Shown here: positions 1 to 9,469 of the stretch, in pieces | How positions within the stretch are numbered: position 1 is the first letter of the stretch | How the letters are laid out: every line of letters starts with the position of its first letter | From: Dastarcus helophoroides | Taxonomy: Eukaryota; Arthropoda; Insecta; Coleoptera; Bothrideridae | NCBI GenBank assembly: GCA_028583605.1 | Contig: CM053334.1 | Coordinates: forward strand, 19,006,618 to 19,070,617 | Reading direction: 5' to 3' | DNA: 64,000 bases | Program-made: the position numbers and the translations under genes | Notes under the pieces: generated by a model | Database searches by the model: none | What the model saw: only the letters and a program-made list of their open reading frames with translations | What the model was told of the DNA's origin: nothing

Positions 1-525
1 TAATAGTACAAAAGTGAAAAGTGGTATGAGAGGATAGAGCAATGGCACAAGTTTAATTTGTGGTATAACAATCGTGTATTTAATCTACGGCAACCATGAG
101 TAGTCTCTGGTGGCAACGGTTTAAAACAAGATGTTTGGGATTAATCGAACGAAAGCGTTACGAAAATCGACTCGAGGAAGTCGTTTTGTTTTGCATCTAA
201 CGTAACGAATGCACGATGGAACTTTTCGGTTCGACCGTCACTTCCTCGTGGTTATCGATGTTCGACGCAATTAGCATGTGGTGCATTCAGAAATCTAGCA
301 CAGATAATCGATGCGTTTGTAGTTCATTGGAATCGGAATAATTACGCGACGACAAATTCAGATAACCATCGACACGAATTCGACCAAGATAGAAAGTAAC
401 TCGCGCCGACTCATGTTTACAAGCTACCGTACGTTTAATTAATGAGAATTCAAACATAAGGCGATGTTGCTTCCATTTGTAGTTTTTAGTTTATAACAGA
501 AGCCATAAGTTTGAGGCAACGGACT
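1..525. other. Gene-free stretch, nothing recognised
   Basis: Moderately AT-rich sequence with no long open frame, no tandem structure and no RNA gene that I can recognise. It ends where the Penelope-like inverted repeat begins. Confidence 0.5.
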
Positions 526-601
526 GGTCCTTGGTTATCTTCAAAATTGAAACACAGAACTTGTCCCCTGAAACCAAGAAAAATTAAAAAACACAACAAA
601 G

Positions 602-650
602 GTTGCTCTAACGCGTTTCGACAGCCAAGCTGTCATCTTCAGAGAGAAAC
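602..650 (-). ncRNA. Hammerhead-ribozyme-like fold, left arm (mirror copy)
   Basis: Exact reverse complement of the fold at 658-706, so both strands of this inverted repeat could give a hammerhead transcript. In one RNA spanning both arms, the 109-bp hairpin would compete with the ribozyme folds. Confidence 0.55.
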
Positions 651-657
651 TGACATA

Positions 658-706
658 GTTTCTCTCTGAAGATGACAGCTTGGCTGTCGAAACGCGTTAG
701 AGCAAC
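658..706 (+). ncRNA. Hammerhead-ribozyme-like fold, right arm
   Basis: Stem I pairs GTTTCTCT (658-665) with AGAGCAAC (699-706), with one C.U mismatch. The core CTGAAGA is at 666-672, stem II is GACAG/CTGTC (674-678/684-688), GAAA is at 689-692, and a very short stem III ends in a GUU cleavage triplet at 696-698. The deviation is one unpaired U (673) between the core and stem II. A tiny stem III is typical of retroelement hammerheads, which may act as dimers. Confidence 0.6.
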
Positions 707-765
707 CTTTGTTGTGTTTTTTAATTTTTCTTGGTTTCAGGGGACAAGTTCTGTGTTTCAATTTT

Positions 766-1222
766 TTATAATAGAAAATAAAGAATATGGTTTTTAAATG
801 TTAGCATCGTGGATTAGGTGTTTAACTGTTGAAAGCATGGTTATTTGGTGGATGAAAGCATCCTCAGGAAAACGCGTGGAAAAGACGCGCGACTGAGGTT
901 GCTACGGACGCTGCGAGGGGCAATGTGGACGTGGCTTCAATGTTAACATAGAATTTCAAAGACATAGATTCCTTTTAAACATAGATTTATATACGTCGAG
1001 TTATTTAACGAATTTTGTTTGAAACAGGACGATTTTTTGACTTACAATTTACAGAAAATATGCATTGCGTCTTATTTCATTTACATAACCACAGAATTTG
1101 TGAAAAAAATATTATTAATTCTGATTTTTATTTGTTTTATTGGACGAACGGGTACATTTCTTCGTATTATACTTACTATTAACGGAATGTGATAGATCAA
1201 ATAGCAGACGATCAGTACGGGA
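766..1222. other. 3' flank of the membrane-protein gene
   Basis: No open frame or repeat stands out. Two AATAAA signals on the minus strand (complements of TTTATT at 1127-1132 and 1136-1141) lie about 85-95 bases past the stop of the minus-strand gene and could be its polyadenylation signals. Confidence 0.5.
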
Positions 1223-2260
1223 TTAATGGTTTCCAATCCAGGTCCTCGCGTCCTTCTGCTCTGGCGTCGCCTTGGCCAAACACGGTCTCCTGCTGTTGGT
1301 CGAACTCACCGTCGTCGACATATTCGACATGTCGCTGTTCCACACCACCTCCCTATTCTGGCACAACGAATTCTGATTTTGCACGTAATAATTTGGATCC
1401 AGGGGCGCCCCCCTGTGGATAGTATACGTATCGTAATAATGCTTCTTCTCTTCCAACGTATTCCCCATACTTAAGTCACTCAGATCCGAATTCGACTTTT
1501 TAATGTAATCGAATGAGCTGCGTCTAAACTTGTAGATATTGACGCAAATCAGGACGAAACAGAAAGCGGAAACTGTCACGAGAAATAGGTGCAGAGCTAT
1601 TATGAACACGTTGTATTTGATGTCGAGCTCGAAGGGCATGAATTTGCACGGGTTCATTTCGAATGTGGTCACGTTGATCTGCTGGGGGATGTTAGTGTAT
1701 TGTGGGGTGTTGGTGTATTGTTGGGTGCTAGTGTGTCGTTGGGTATTGGTGTGTTGTTGGGTATTGGTGTGTTGTTGGGTATTGGTGTGTTGTATGGTGT
1801 TGGTGTGTTGGAGGGCGACGTCGGTTTTCGCCAAGATGGCGGCGACCCCCACGCAAGCACACAACGTGGTCAAGCAGAACAAATGATAAATGACATGGGT
1901 GGAGGTCAAAAACTGGTTTATGTGTTGTTGCTTTCGGGATAATTTGACAGAAAAGAGACCGATTACGGCCAAAGTGGTTAAGCTGCTAGCTTGGAAGGTG
2001 TGGATGGAATTGAAGATCCAAACTAAGACGCTGCAGTATTCTAAAGTGAAAAAATTTCGACTTAAAGCCACCAGGAGTGTGTAGGATAGTATCGTCAGAT
2101 TTCTGATGATGCTGAGCACTATTATGGTTACTATGGTGATGTCGTAGGGTCCCCATTTTTTCCGATTTTTGTGAAAGATGGCGGTGGTCCAAACTAGCAA
2201 GATCGTCACTATTGGTATGCATATTACTGTCGCCAACTGCTCCTTGGTGTACTGTTGCAT
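1223..2260 (-). CDS. Orphan multipass membrane protein, GPCR-like, 345 aa
   Basis: An intact single-exon frame of 345 residues. About five hydrophobic segments are visible: near residues 9-30, 40-66, 75-108, 120-146 and 212-246. The third (ending LTTLAVIGLFSVKL) resembles TM3 of rhodopsin-like receptors but lacks a DRY motif, and I see no sixth or seventh segment before the polar, Ser/Thr/Asn-rich tail. A threonine/histidine/glutamine repeat lies between segments four and five. A splice acceptor (TTTTTGTTTCAG) ends just before 2279, so a 5' UTR intron is likely. Directly after it is an ATG (2279) out of frame with the ORF and opening a long overlapping frame, which would hinder use of the 2260 start if that acceptor is used. 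I do not recognise the family with certainty; ligand and function are unknown. Membrane topology is inferred by eye. Confidence 0.75.
   Translation of the reverse strand: MQQYTKEQLATVICIPIVTILLVWTTAIFHKNRKKWGPYDITIVTIIVLSIIRNLTILSYTLLVALSRNFFTLEYCSVLVWIFNSIHTFQASSLTTLAVIGLFSVKLSRKQQHINQFLTSTHVIYHLFCLTTLCACVGVAAILAKTDVALQHTNTIQHTNTQQHTNTQQHTNTQRHTSTQQYTNTPQYTNIPQQINVTTFEMNPCKFMPFELDIKYNVFIIALHLFLVTVSAFCFVLICVNIYKFRRSSFDYIKKSNSDLSDLSMGNTLEEKKHYYDTYTIHRGAPLDPNYYVQNQNSLCQNREVVWNSDMSNMSTTVSSTNSRRPCLAKATPEQKDARTWIGNH
1690..1812 (-). repeat. Coding minisatellite, 18-bp unit (QHTNTQ)
   Basis: About seven units of 18 bases that stay in frame and encode variants of Gln-His-Thr-Asn-Thr-Gln in the loop between hydrophobic segments four and five. 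The units at 1741-1796 are nearly identical and the outer ones diverged. Unit length is a multiple of three, so gain or loss of units would change loop length without breaking the frame. Confidence 0.85.
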
Positions 2261-2404
2261 CTTTTGGTTGAAATTTCATCTGAAACAAAAATAGTTTGAT
2301 TAATTTTTAACCAGGAGCACATTAGTGACGTTTTTTTTATTAATACAGCAACGAAAATGATGGGAGGTAATAATATTAATAATAACAGCTCTCTCCTGCC
2401 TCCG

Positions 2405-2870
2405 TAATGACGAAAAAGAAGAATGAAAACGTGTTTTCTCTATATTTTCGTTTACACTTTACGCACTTAACGAATTTCAATCTCTTAAAAATCCAAAGAC
2501 TATTAATCTTCTCGAATACGAAGAACGTCCTCCACTCTCTCCTTCTCCGTAATGACGAAGAAGAAGAAGAAAAAGTTTTTTTCTCTTAATTTTCGTTTAC
2601 ACTTAAGGCTCTTAACGAATTTCAATCTCTTAAACATCCAAAGACTATTAACCTTCTCGAATACGAAGAACGTCCTCCACTCTCTCCTTCTCCGCAATGA
2701 CGAAGAAGAAGAAGAAAAAGTTTTTTCTCTTCATTTTCGTTTACACTTAAGGCTCTTAACGAATTTCAATCTCTTAAAAATCCAAAGACTATTAATCTTC
2801 TCGGTATGTAGAATACGAAGAACGTCCTCCAAGGTCGGCGGACAAGAAACAAAAGTACAGTTCATCATTA
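2405..2870. repeat. Three-copy tandem repeat, ~146 bp unit
   Basis: The segment starting CTCCGTAATGACGAA recurs at about 2400, 2547 and 2692, each followed by an A/G-rich run, TTTTCGTTTACACTT, then AATTTCAATCTCTTAAA and ATCCAAAGACTATTAA. Copies are about 90 percent alike; the last is interrupted near 2800. Short open frames in it are repeat-derived. From 2870 to 3290 nothing further is recognised. Confidence 0.85.
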
Positions 2871-3295
2871 TTTCCGAGGCATCGTCACGCTAAGTTTGCC
2901 ATAACACTTCGCAGTTACGTAAAAAGGACAAGGAATCTGATAAATAAGCTGTGAAGAGTTTAACGTTCTCTATCTAGATATCCATACACTGGGACAGCTG
3001 AAAAGAATTTCAAGGCTGAGTTGATCGTGTTCCGCAAGTAAAAACAATTGCCCAGCAGGAATCATAGATGGTTTAGTGCCAGCGTCATTTCAAACAATTG
3101 TCTCCGATAGACGAGGTATTGTAATGTCGCATTTCCTGGTCTAATTATGAAACGCCTGGTGGTACAAGGCGACAGCTGCTGGCAGCGCTAACTTCCAGAG
3201 ATAAAGACCGGAATTTGGATTTTTTTTTGTGGCGTTTATTGAAACTGAACGAATCTTGCGATCTTAGGAAATAGAAACATATACAATTCTTGAAT

Positions 3296-6200
3296 GCCAC
3301 TCTCTCTTTCTCTCTCTCTCTCTCTCTTCTTTCTTTCTTTCTTCTCTCCTATCCTCTCCTCTTCCCATCTCTTCCCCTTTATTCTTTTTTCGTCTGTTCT
3401 CTTTTCAACTCATCTCTTCTTCTCTCTTCTTTTCTCTTCTCTTCTTTTCTCTTCTCTTCTTTTTTCTTCTCTTCTCTTTTCATCTATTTTTTTTCTCCTT
3501 CCATCTCTTCTCTTTCCATCACTTCTCTACCCATCTCTTCTCTTCTCATCACTTCTCTTCTCTTCCCATATCTTCCCCTCTCTTCCCATATCTTCTCCTC
3601 TCTTCCCATCCTCTCTCTTTTCTTTCCATCTCTTCTCTTCCCATCTTTTCTCTTCTCTTCCCATCTCTTCTTTTCTCTTCCCATCCTCTCTCTTTTCTTT
3701 CCATCTCTTCTCTTCCCATCTTTTCTCTTCTCTTCCCATCTCTTCTTTTCTCTTCCCATCCTCTCTCTTTTCTTTCCATCTCTTCTCTTCCCATTTTTTC
3801 TCTTCTCTTCCCATCTATTCTTTTCTCTTCCCATCTCTTCTCTTCTCTTTCCATCTCTTCTCTTCCTATGTCTTCTCTTCCTATGTCTTCTCTTCCCATC
3901 TCTTCTTTTCTCTTCCCACCTCTTCTCTTCTCTTTCCATCTCTTCTCTTCCTATATCTTCTCTTCCCATCTCTTCTCTTCTCTTCCCATCTCTTCTCTTT
4001 TCTTCTCATCTCTTCTTTTCCCATATCTTCTCTTCTCTTCTAATCTCTTCTCTTCCCATCTCTTCTCTTCTATTCCCATTTCTTCTCTACTCTTTCCATC
4101 TCTTCTCTTCCTATCTCTTCTCTTCTCTTTCCATCTCTTCTCTTCCCATATCTTTTCTTCCCATCTCTTCTTTTCCCATATCTTCTCTTCTCTTTCCAGT
4201 CTCTTCTCTTCCCATCTCATCTCTTTTCTTCCCATCTCTTCTCTGCTCCTTCCATCTCTTCTTTTCCTATGTCTTCTCTTCTTTTCCCATTTCTTCTCTT
4301 CTCTTTTCATCTCTTCTTTTCTCATCTCTTTTCTTCCCATCTCTTCTCTTCCCATTTCTGTTCTTCTCTTCCCATCTGTTCTTTTCTCTTCCCATCTCTT
4401 CTCTTCCTATCTCTTCTCTTCTTTTCCCATCTCTTCTCTTCCTTATCCTTCACATCTCTTCTCTTCTCATCTTTTTCTTTTCCCTTCCCATCCCTTCTCT
4501 TCCTATCTCTTCTCTTCTTTTCCCACTTCTTCTCTTCTCTTCCCATTTCTTCTCTTTTTTTCCATCTCTTCTCTTCCCATCTCTTCCCTTCCTTTCCCAT
4601 CTCTTCTCTTTTTCTATCTCTTCTCTTCTCTTCTCTCTCATTCTCTCCTCTCTTTCCCTTCTCTTCCTATCTCTTCTCTCTTCTCATCTCTTTCTTTCTC
4701 CTCTTTCTCCTCCTCTCTTCTCTTCCCATCTCTTCTCTTCTCCTTCTCTCTCTTCTTTTCCTATCTCTTCTCTTCTTTCCCATCTTTCTTTTTCTCTTCT
4801 CTTCTCTTCTCTTCTCTTTCTCTCTTCTCTTCTCATCTCTTTCTCTTCCTCTCTTCTCTTCTCTTCCTCTCTTCTCTTCTTCTCTCTCTTCTTTCTTCCC
4901 TTCTCTTCTTCTTTTCTCCTCTCATCTTTCTCTTTTCTCTTCCCTCTCTTCTCTTTCCTCTCTTCTCTCTCTCTTCTCTTCTCTTCTCTTCCCTATCTCT
5001 TCTCATTTTCTCTTCTCATCCTCTTTCTCTTCCCCTTCTTCTCTTCCCTCTCTTCTCTTTCTATCTCTTCTCTTCTCTTTCTCCCTCTTCTTCCCTCTTC
5101 TCTTCCTATCTCTTCTCTTCTTCTCTTCCTCTTCTTCTTTCCTTCTCTCTCTTCTCTTCCCTCTCTTCTCTTCCTCTTCTTCTCTTCCCTTCCTTCTTCT
5201 CTTCCCTTTCCTCTCTTCTCTTCCTATCTCTTCTTTCTTTTCCTTCCCTTTCTCTCTCCTTCTCTTCCATCTTTTTCTTCCATCTTCTTCTCTTCCCTCC
5301 TCCTTCTCTCTTCTCTTCTTCTCTCTCTTCTCTTCCCTCTTCTCTTTCCTCCTTCTTCCTTCCTTCTTCTCTTCCTTTCTCTCTTCTTCCTATCTCTTCT
5401 CTTCTTTCATTTCTTCTCTTCTCTTCCTTTCTTCTCTTCTCTTCATCTCTTCTCTTCCCATCTTCTTTCTCTTCCATCTCTTCTTCTTCTCTTCCATCTT
5501 CTTTCTTCTCCTCCATCTCTTCTCTTCCATCCTTCTTTTTTTTCCCATTTCTTCTCTTCTCTTCCCATTTTTTCTCTTCTTTCCCTTTCTCTTCCCACTC
5601 TTCTCTTCCTCTCTTCTCTTCCATCTCTTCTCTTCTCTCTTCCCTTTTTTCTCTTCCATCTCTTCTCTTCCCATCTCTTCTCTTCCCTTCCATCTCTTCT
5701 TTCTATCTTTCTCTTCTCTTTCCCATTTTTTTTTTCCTTTCCATCTCTTCTTCCCATTCTCTCTTCTCTTCCTTTCTCTTCTCTTTCTCTTCTCTTCTCT
5801 TCCTTTTTTCCTCTTCTTATTCTCTTCATCTTTCTCTTCCTCTTTCTTCTCTTCTCTTCCATTTTTCTCTTCCTTCATCTCTTCTTCTTTCTCTTCCTCT
5901 CTTCTCTTCCATCTCTCTTCTTTTTCCATTCTATCTTTCTCTTCTTCTCTTCTCTTTCCATCTTTCTCTTCTCATCTCTTTCTTTCTCTTCTCTTCCCAT
6001 CTCTCTTATCTCTTCTCCTTCTATCTCTTCTCTTCCCCTCTTTTCTTTTCTCTTCCTATATCTTTTCTTCTTTTCCCATCCCTTCTTTCCCCATCTCTTC
6101 TCTTCCTATCTCTTTTCTTCCTATCTCTTCTCTTCCCATCTCTTCTCTTTCCATTTCTTCTCTTTTCTTCCCATCTCTTCTCTTCCCATCTCTTCTCTTT

Positions 6201-6555
6201 CCACCTCTTCTCTTCTCTTCACATCTCTTTCTCTTCCTATCTCTTCTCTTCTCTTCCCATCTTTTCTCTTCATATCTCTTCTCTGCCAATCTCTTCCCAT
6301 CTTTTCCCTTCCCATTTCTTCTCTTATCCCCCATTTCTTCTTTTCTCTTCCTATCTCTTCTCTTCTCTTCCCATCTTTTCTCTTCATATCTCTTCTCTGC
6401 CAATCTCTTCCCATCTTTTCCCTTCCCATTTCTTCTCTTCTCCCCCATTTCTTTTCTTCTCTTCCCATCTTTCCTCTTTCCCATCTCTTCTCTTCACATC
6501 TCTTCTCTTCCCATCTCTTCTCTTCCCATCTCCTCTATTCCCATCTTTTCTCTTT
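3296..6555. repeat. CT-rich degenerate satellite, ~3.3 kb
   Basis: Nearly pure pyrimidine on the plus strand, built from tcttctcttcccatc-like units of 10-15 bases with many variants, including a ~60-bp higher-order unit repeated at about 3606-3800 and a ~120-bp duplication at about 6245-6450. It begins abruptly after ttcttgaatgccactctc and ends before tagcaaaacc. It can be read as open in several frames (up to 1094 codons) only because CT-only sequence rarely makes stops; the products are Ser/Leu/Phe low-complexity and not credible proteins. Confidence 0.95.
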
Positions 6556-6574
6556 TCTAGCAAAACCAAATTGA

Positions 6575-9455
6575 TTGTGAGCGCATTTTTATCCAAAAAT
6601 TCCAACACATAGTTACGGTCAAACTTTTATGCAAAAAATTCAGTTAAATGCTGACGGATTATTACGCAAAAATCCCACGGAAAAAGACTTAGTGGTTAAA
6701 ATTTCAATTGCATCTTCTTAACGCAAGAATTCCAATTAATGAAATTGATGGATCGAGTTTTTAAACAAAACAATTCGTAAATGGTAGTAGTAAAAGGCAT
6801 TACAAAGTGTTGATTATTAAGAATTCTTGAATGCGCGGGTTCCCGTCCCGTTCAATATTCTTTAATACCAATTAATCGTCGAGTGACTAGTAGTAACTTG
6901 AACAAAATGGGACGTAAATCTACCTTATTTTTAGAATAATCGAGTAATCGAAAGAAGAATATCGGCGCGGAGAAGCGTGACGAAAGTTACAACGGACACG
7001 TACCAGGCGCTTCGACCGAATTGTAAAAAATAATCCAATTTAATTTCTATTCACTGACTTCCAAATAAAGAAAACCATTTCGATATTAAATGGGAGTCAG
7101 TTATGGCTGGGTTTAGAAAAAAAAAACGAATTGAAAAAGAAACACCAAACATCCTCAGTTATATCGCGATGGAAAAATTCTGTTTCAATGAAACGAAACG
7201 GTTCTTGTAAAAAGAATGGATGGTTAGACTCAAACCGCAAGAGATATTAAAAATTCGAGGTTGTGACGTGACTTTCGTAACATTCAATCCAATTTGGCGA
7301 ACTTCGAAAGATGGCTCTTAGGTTTGCTGCGACGATTCGAGTTCGAATTTAATGCGGAACACACATTGTGGTGTTCTGTACAATTTGAGTCAGAATTTTA
7401 ACCAAAAATAATCAAAATTGAGACAAATTTATATGCAAAGTGTCTTAGGACGAAAAACCACCCAAACATTGAGTCGGATTTATATGCAAATTCTCTTAGG
7501 ATGCAAAAACGTCTAAAAATTGGGACGGATTTATAGGCAAATTATACAAAGGACGAAATTTCTTAAAAAACGTTGAACATTGATCGGGCTTTTGTGCAAA
7601 TTGAGTTAAGATTTTATTTTAGAACGCATAAAATCCTAAGTAATTCAAATCGCACAAATTAGCAATATTTAAAATGGATTGTTTCAGGAATATAAAACGT
7701 CAAAACCTGAGATGTCCTTCTATGTAATTTGGATGTTGTTCCATGAAATTTGAAGCGGGAATTTAATTAGAATCACAAATGTTGAAAACTGGGACAGATT
7801 TATAGGCAAATTGTGTCGAAGTGAAGAAATTTCGAAAATTTGAGCCAATTTTAAACTAATCGAGTGAATATTTTCATTGAAAAAAGAAGCGCCGAAAATT
7901 GCGACTGGTCAAATCAGCTTCGAATTCGGTCCTATTTATATAATACTTCACCACAAATTAGGCAGATGGTATTAGATGTCATTTTCTTATTAATTATTAA
8001 GCTTTAGTCAACTTAAACAGTGGAAATAATAACTTTCCTAGCTTTGGTTCGATTTCGCTGCATTTCAAGTATCTCAAGTCTACTTTCTTCTTTATTAAAG
8101 CAAATGTAACATTCGATTTCTAACTAAAATTAAGTTCATGTGGGGCTCCAACCACTCACCTGATTGGATGCTCTGAATTCTGGATCATTTCGATCGCTGC
8201 TGCATTTCTGATGAAGGCGCGAACTAATTTACTTGAATATTTTAACGTGATTATGCAACGCAAAATCGATGTGAGGTAACACATCTTGCAACTATAACAG
8301 TTCATTGGCCATCAAAGCCTGCATTGTTATAATTGGATTACCAGAAGCCTTTTGTGGTAAAAATCAATATCGCTTTTGGAATTTACCAACACGTAAGCCG
8401 TTTGGTCAATAAAACCGACCATATCGAGAAAAAGTAGCTTTCCAATAAAGGCGTCAGCTCAAGATCGACTGCCTGACAGAATTATTTTCGACGCGACGAA
8501 GACATTTTCATGTACCGTTAAAGTAAACGTAAGAAATTGCCAAGTTCTTATCAAGGTGGCATTGGAATTGTTCACTGAAACAATGCGAACGGCCTTGGCA
8601 ATAAAACGAATTGTCGACGTCACGTGAATTAGATTATATGATATGGCATCGTGGAAAAAAGGGTGAAATGTGAACCCATACATACAATGGTGTAGTATAG
8701 CATATTGGAAGAGACGTGCAACACGCAAGGATTGCATTAAAGCGATCGTGCAGTCGAAAAAAATATGACGCGGAAGCCGCTTTTTGTTGCCAGTTCCCAT
8801 GCATTGCAGAACGCACCGGTTCTCGCGCCTTTCGGAAGGCGGTTGTGGTAAAATTCGGTCTGATTGGCCGGATGCTGAAAGCTCCGATTTCAGTAGAAGT
8901 CGAGTTGTCTTATTTGAAGCTTGGAATGAAAAATATGTATCTTTTTCAGTATCTCTATTTTTTTTTGTAGCGCGGGAACCAGTTTGGTCTATAATAACCA
9001 AAACGATGGTTCGCCATAACAAAAAAAATAATGATTTCTAGCGCCAAACACGATTTGTTGAATGGACACGTTCTCGTACTTTTTGAAAGAGCATAGAATA
9101 TTGTTTTTCGTGTCTAGAATTAATACAACTTTAGGACGTCAGCAATTAACGTTTTTGTACCTAAAATTCGCTTATTATACTCGATTTATGCAACAAAACA
9201 GTTGAAATTTAAAAGTTAAGAGATTTATTGAATGCACAGGTTCTCGTCCACTTCAGAATGCGCGTAAAAGTGTAAAAGCTAACTGGAATGTTGTAATGCG
9301 AGGTTAAGTAAATACAAAATAGACGATTCACAAAGCGATCGTTTTGTCCCAAAATAATAATAATAATATTTTTCCAACGACACTAATTTTGTTCAATGAA
9401 TAGGTTGTCGTACGTTCCAAAAATTGATTGATTTTTTTTTAAATATCAAATAGAC
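6575..9455. other. Gene-free region with dispersed degenerate repeats
   Basis: Between the two CT-rich arrays. At 7390-7620 and 7785-7830 there are diverged repeats of a GGGACGGATTTATATGCAAA motif roughly every 60-80 bases. The dispersed 'ggttctcgt' motif occurs at about 6827, 8806, 9057, 9228 and 9390, all on the plus strand. A 187-codon minus-strand frame (8459-9022) spans one motif copy and has no recognisable domain; I do not call it a gene. Confidence 0.6.
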
Positions 9456-9469
9456 TAGCAGTTAACATC

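Larger units (their letters stand above)
543..765. repeat. 109-bp near-perfect inverted repeat, Penelope-like terminal fragment
   Basis: Positions 543-651 and 657-765 are reverse complements with a 5-base spacer. Each arm contains a hammerhead-like core (CTGAAGA, a GACAG/CTGTC stem, GAAAC). The flank at 525-541 (ccttggttatcttca) reappears in reverse complement at the end of the 30.5 kb copy, so the element is dispersed. Hammerheads in inverted terminal repeats are known from Penelope-like retroelements; no reverse transcriptase is present here, so the family is an inference. Confidence 0.75.

Noticed and set aside
3290..6574. 1094-codon open frame and several others in the CT-rich array
   Set aside because: CT-only sequence hardly produces stops; the translation is Ser/Leu/Phe low complexity, all three plus frames are open for long stretches, and there is no codon or domain signal.
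8200..8225. Hammerhead look-alike CTGATGAAGGCGCGAAC
   Set aside because: The core is present but stem II would be two bases and GAAA is replaced by GAAC; no stem I partner.
8459..9022. 187-codon minus-strand frame
   Set aside because: No start context, domain or homology that I recognise, and it overlaps a dispersed repeat copy; length is possible by chance.
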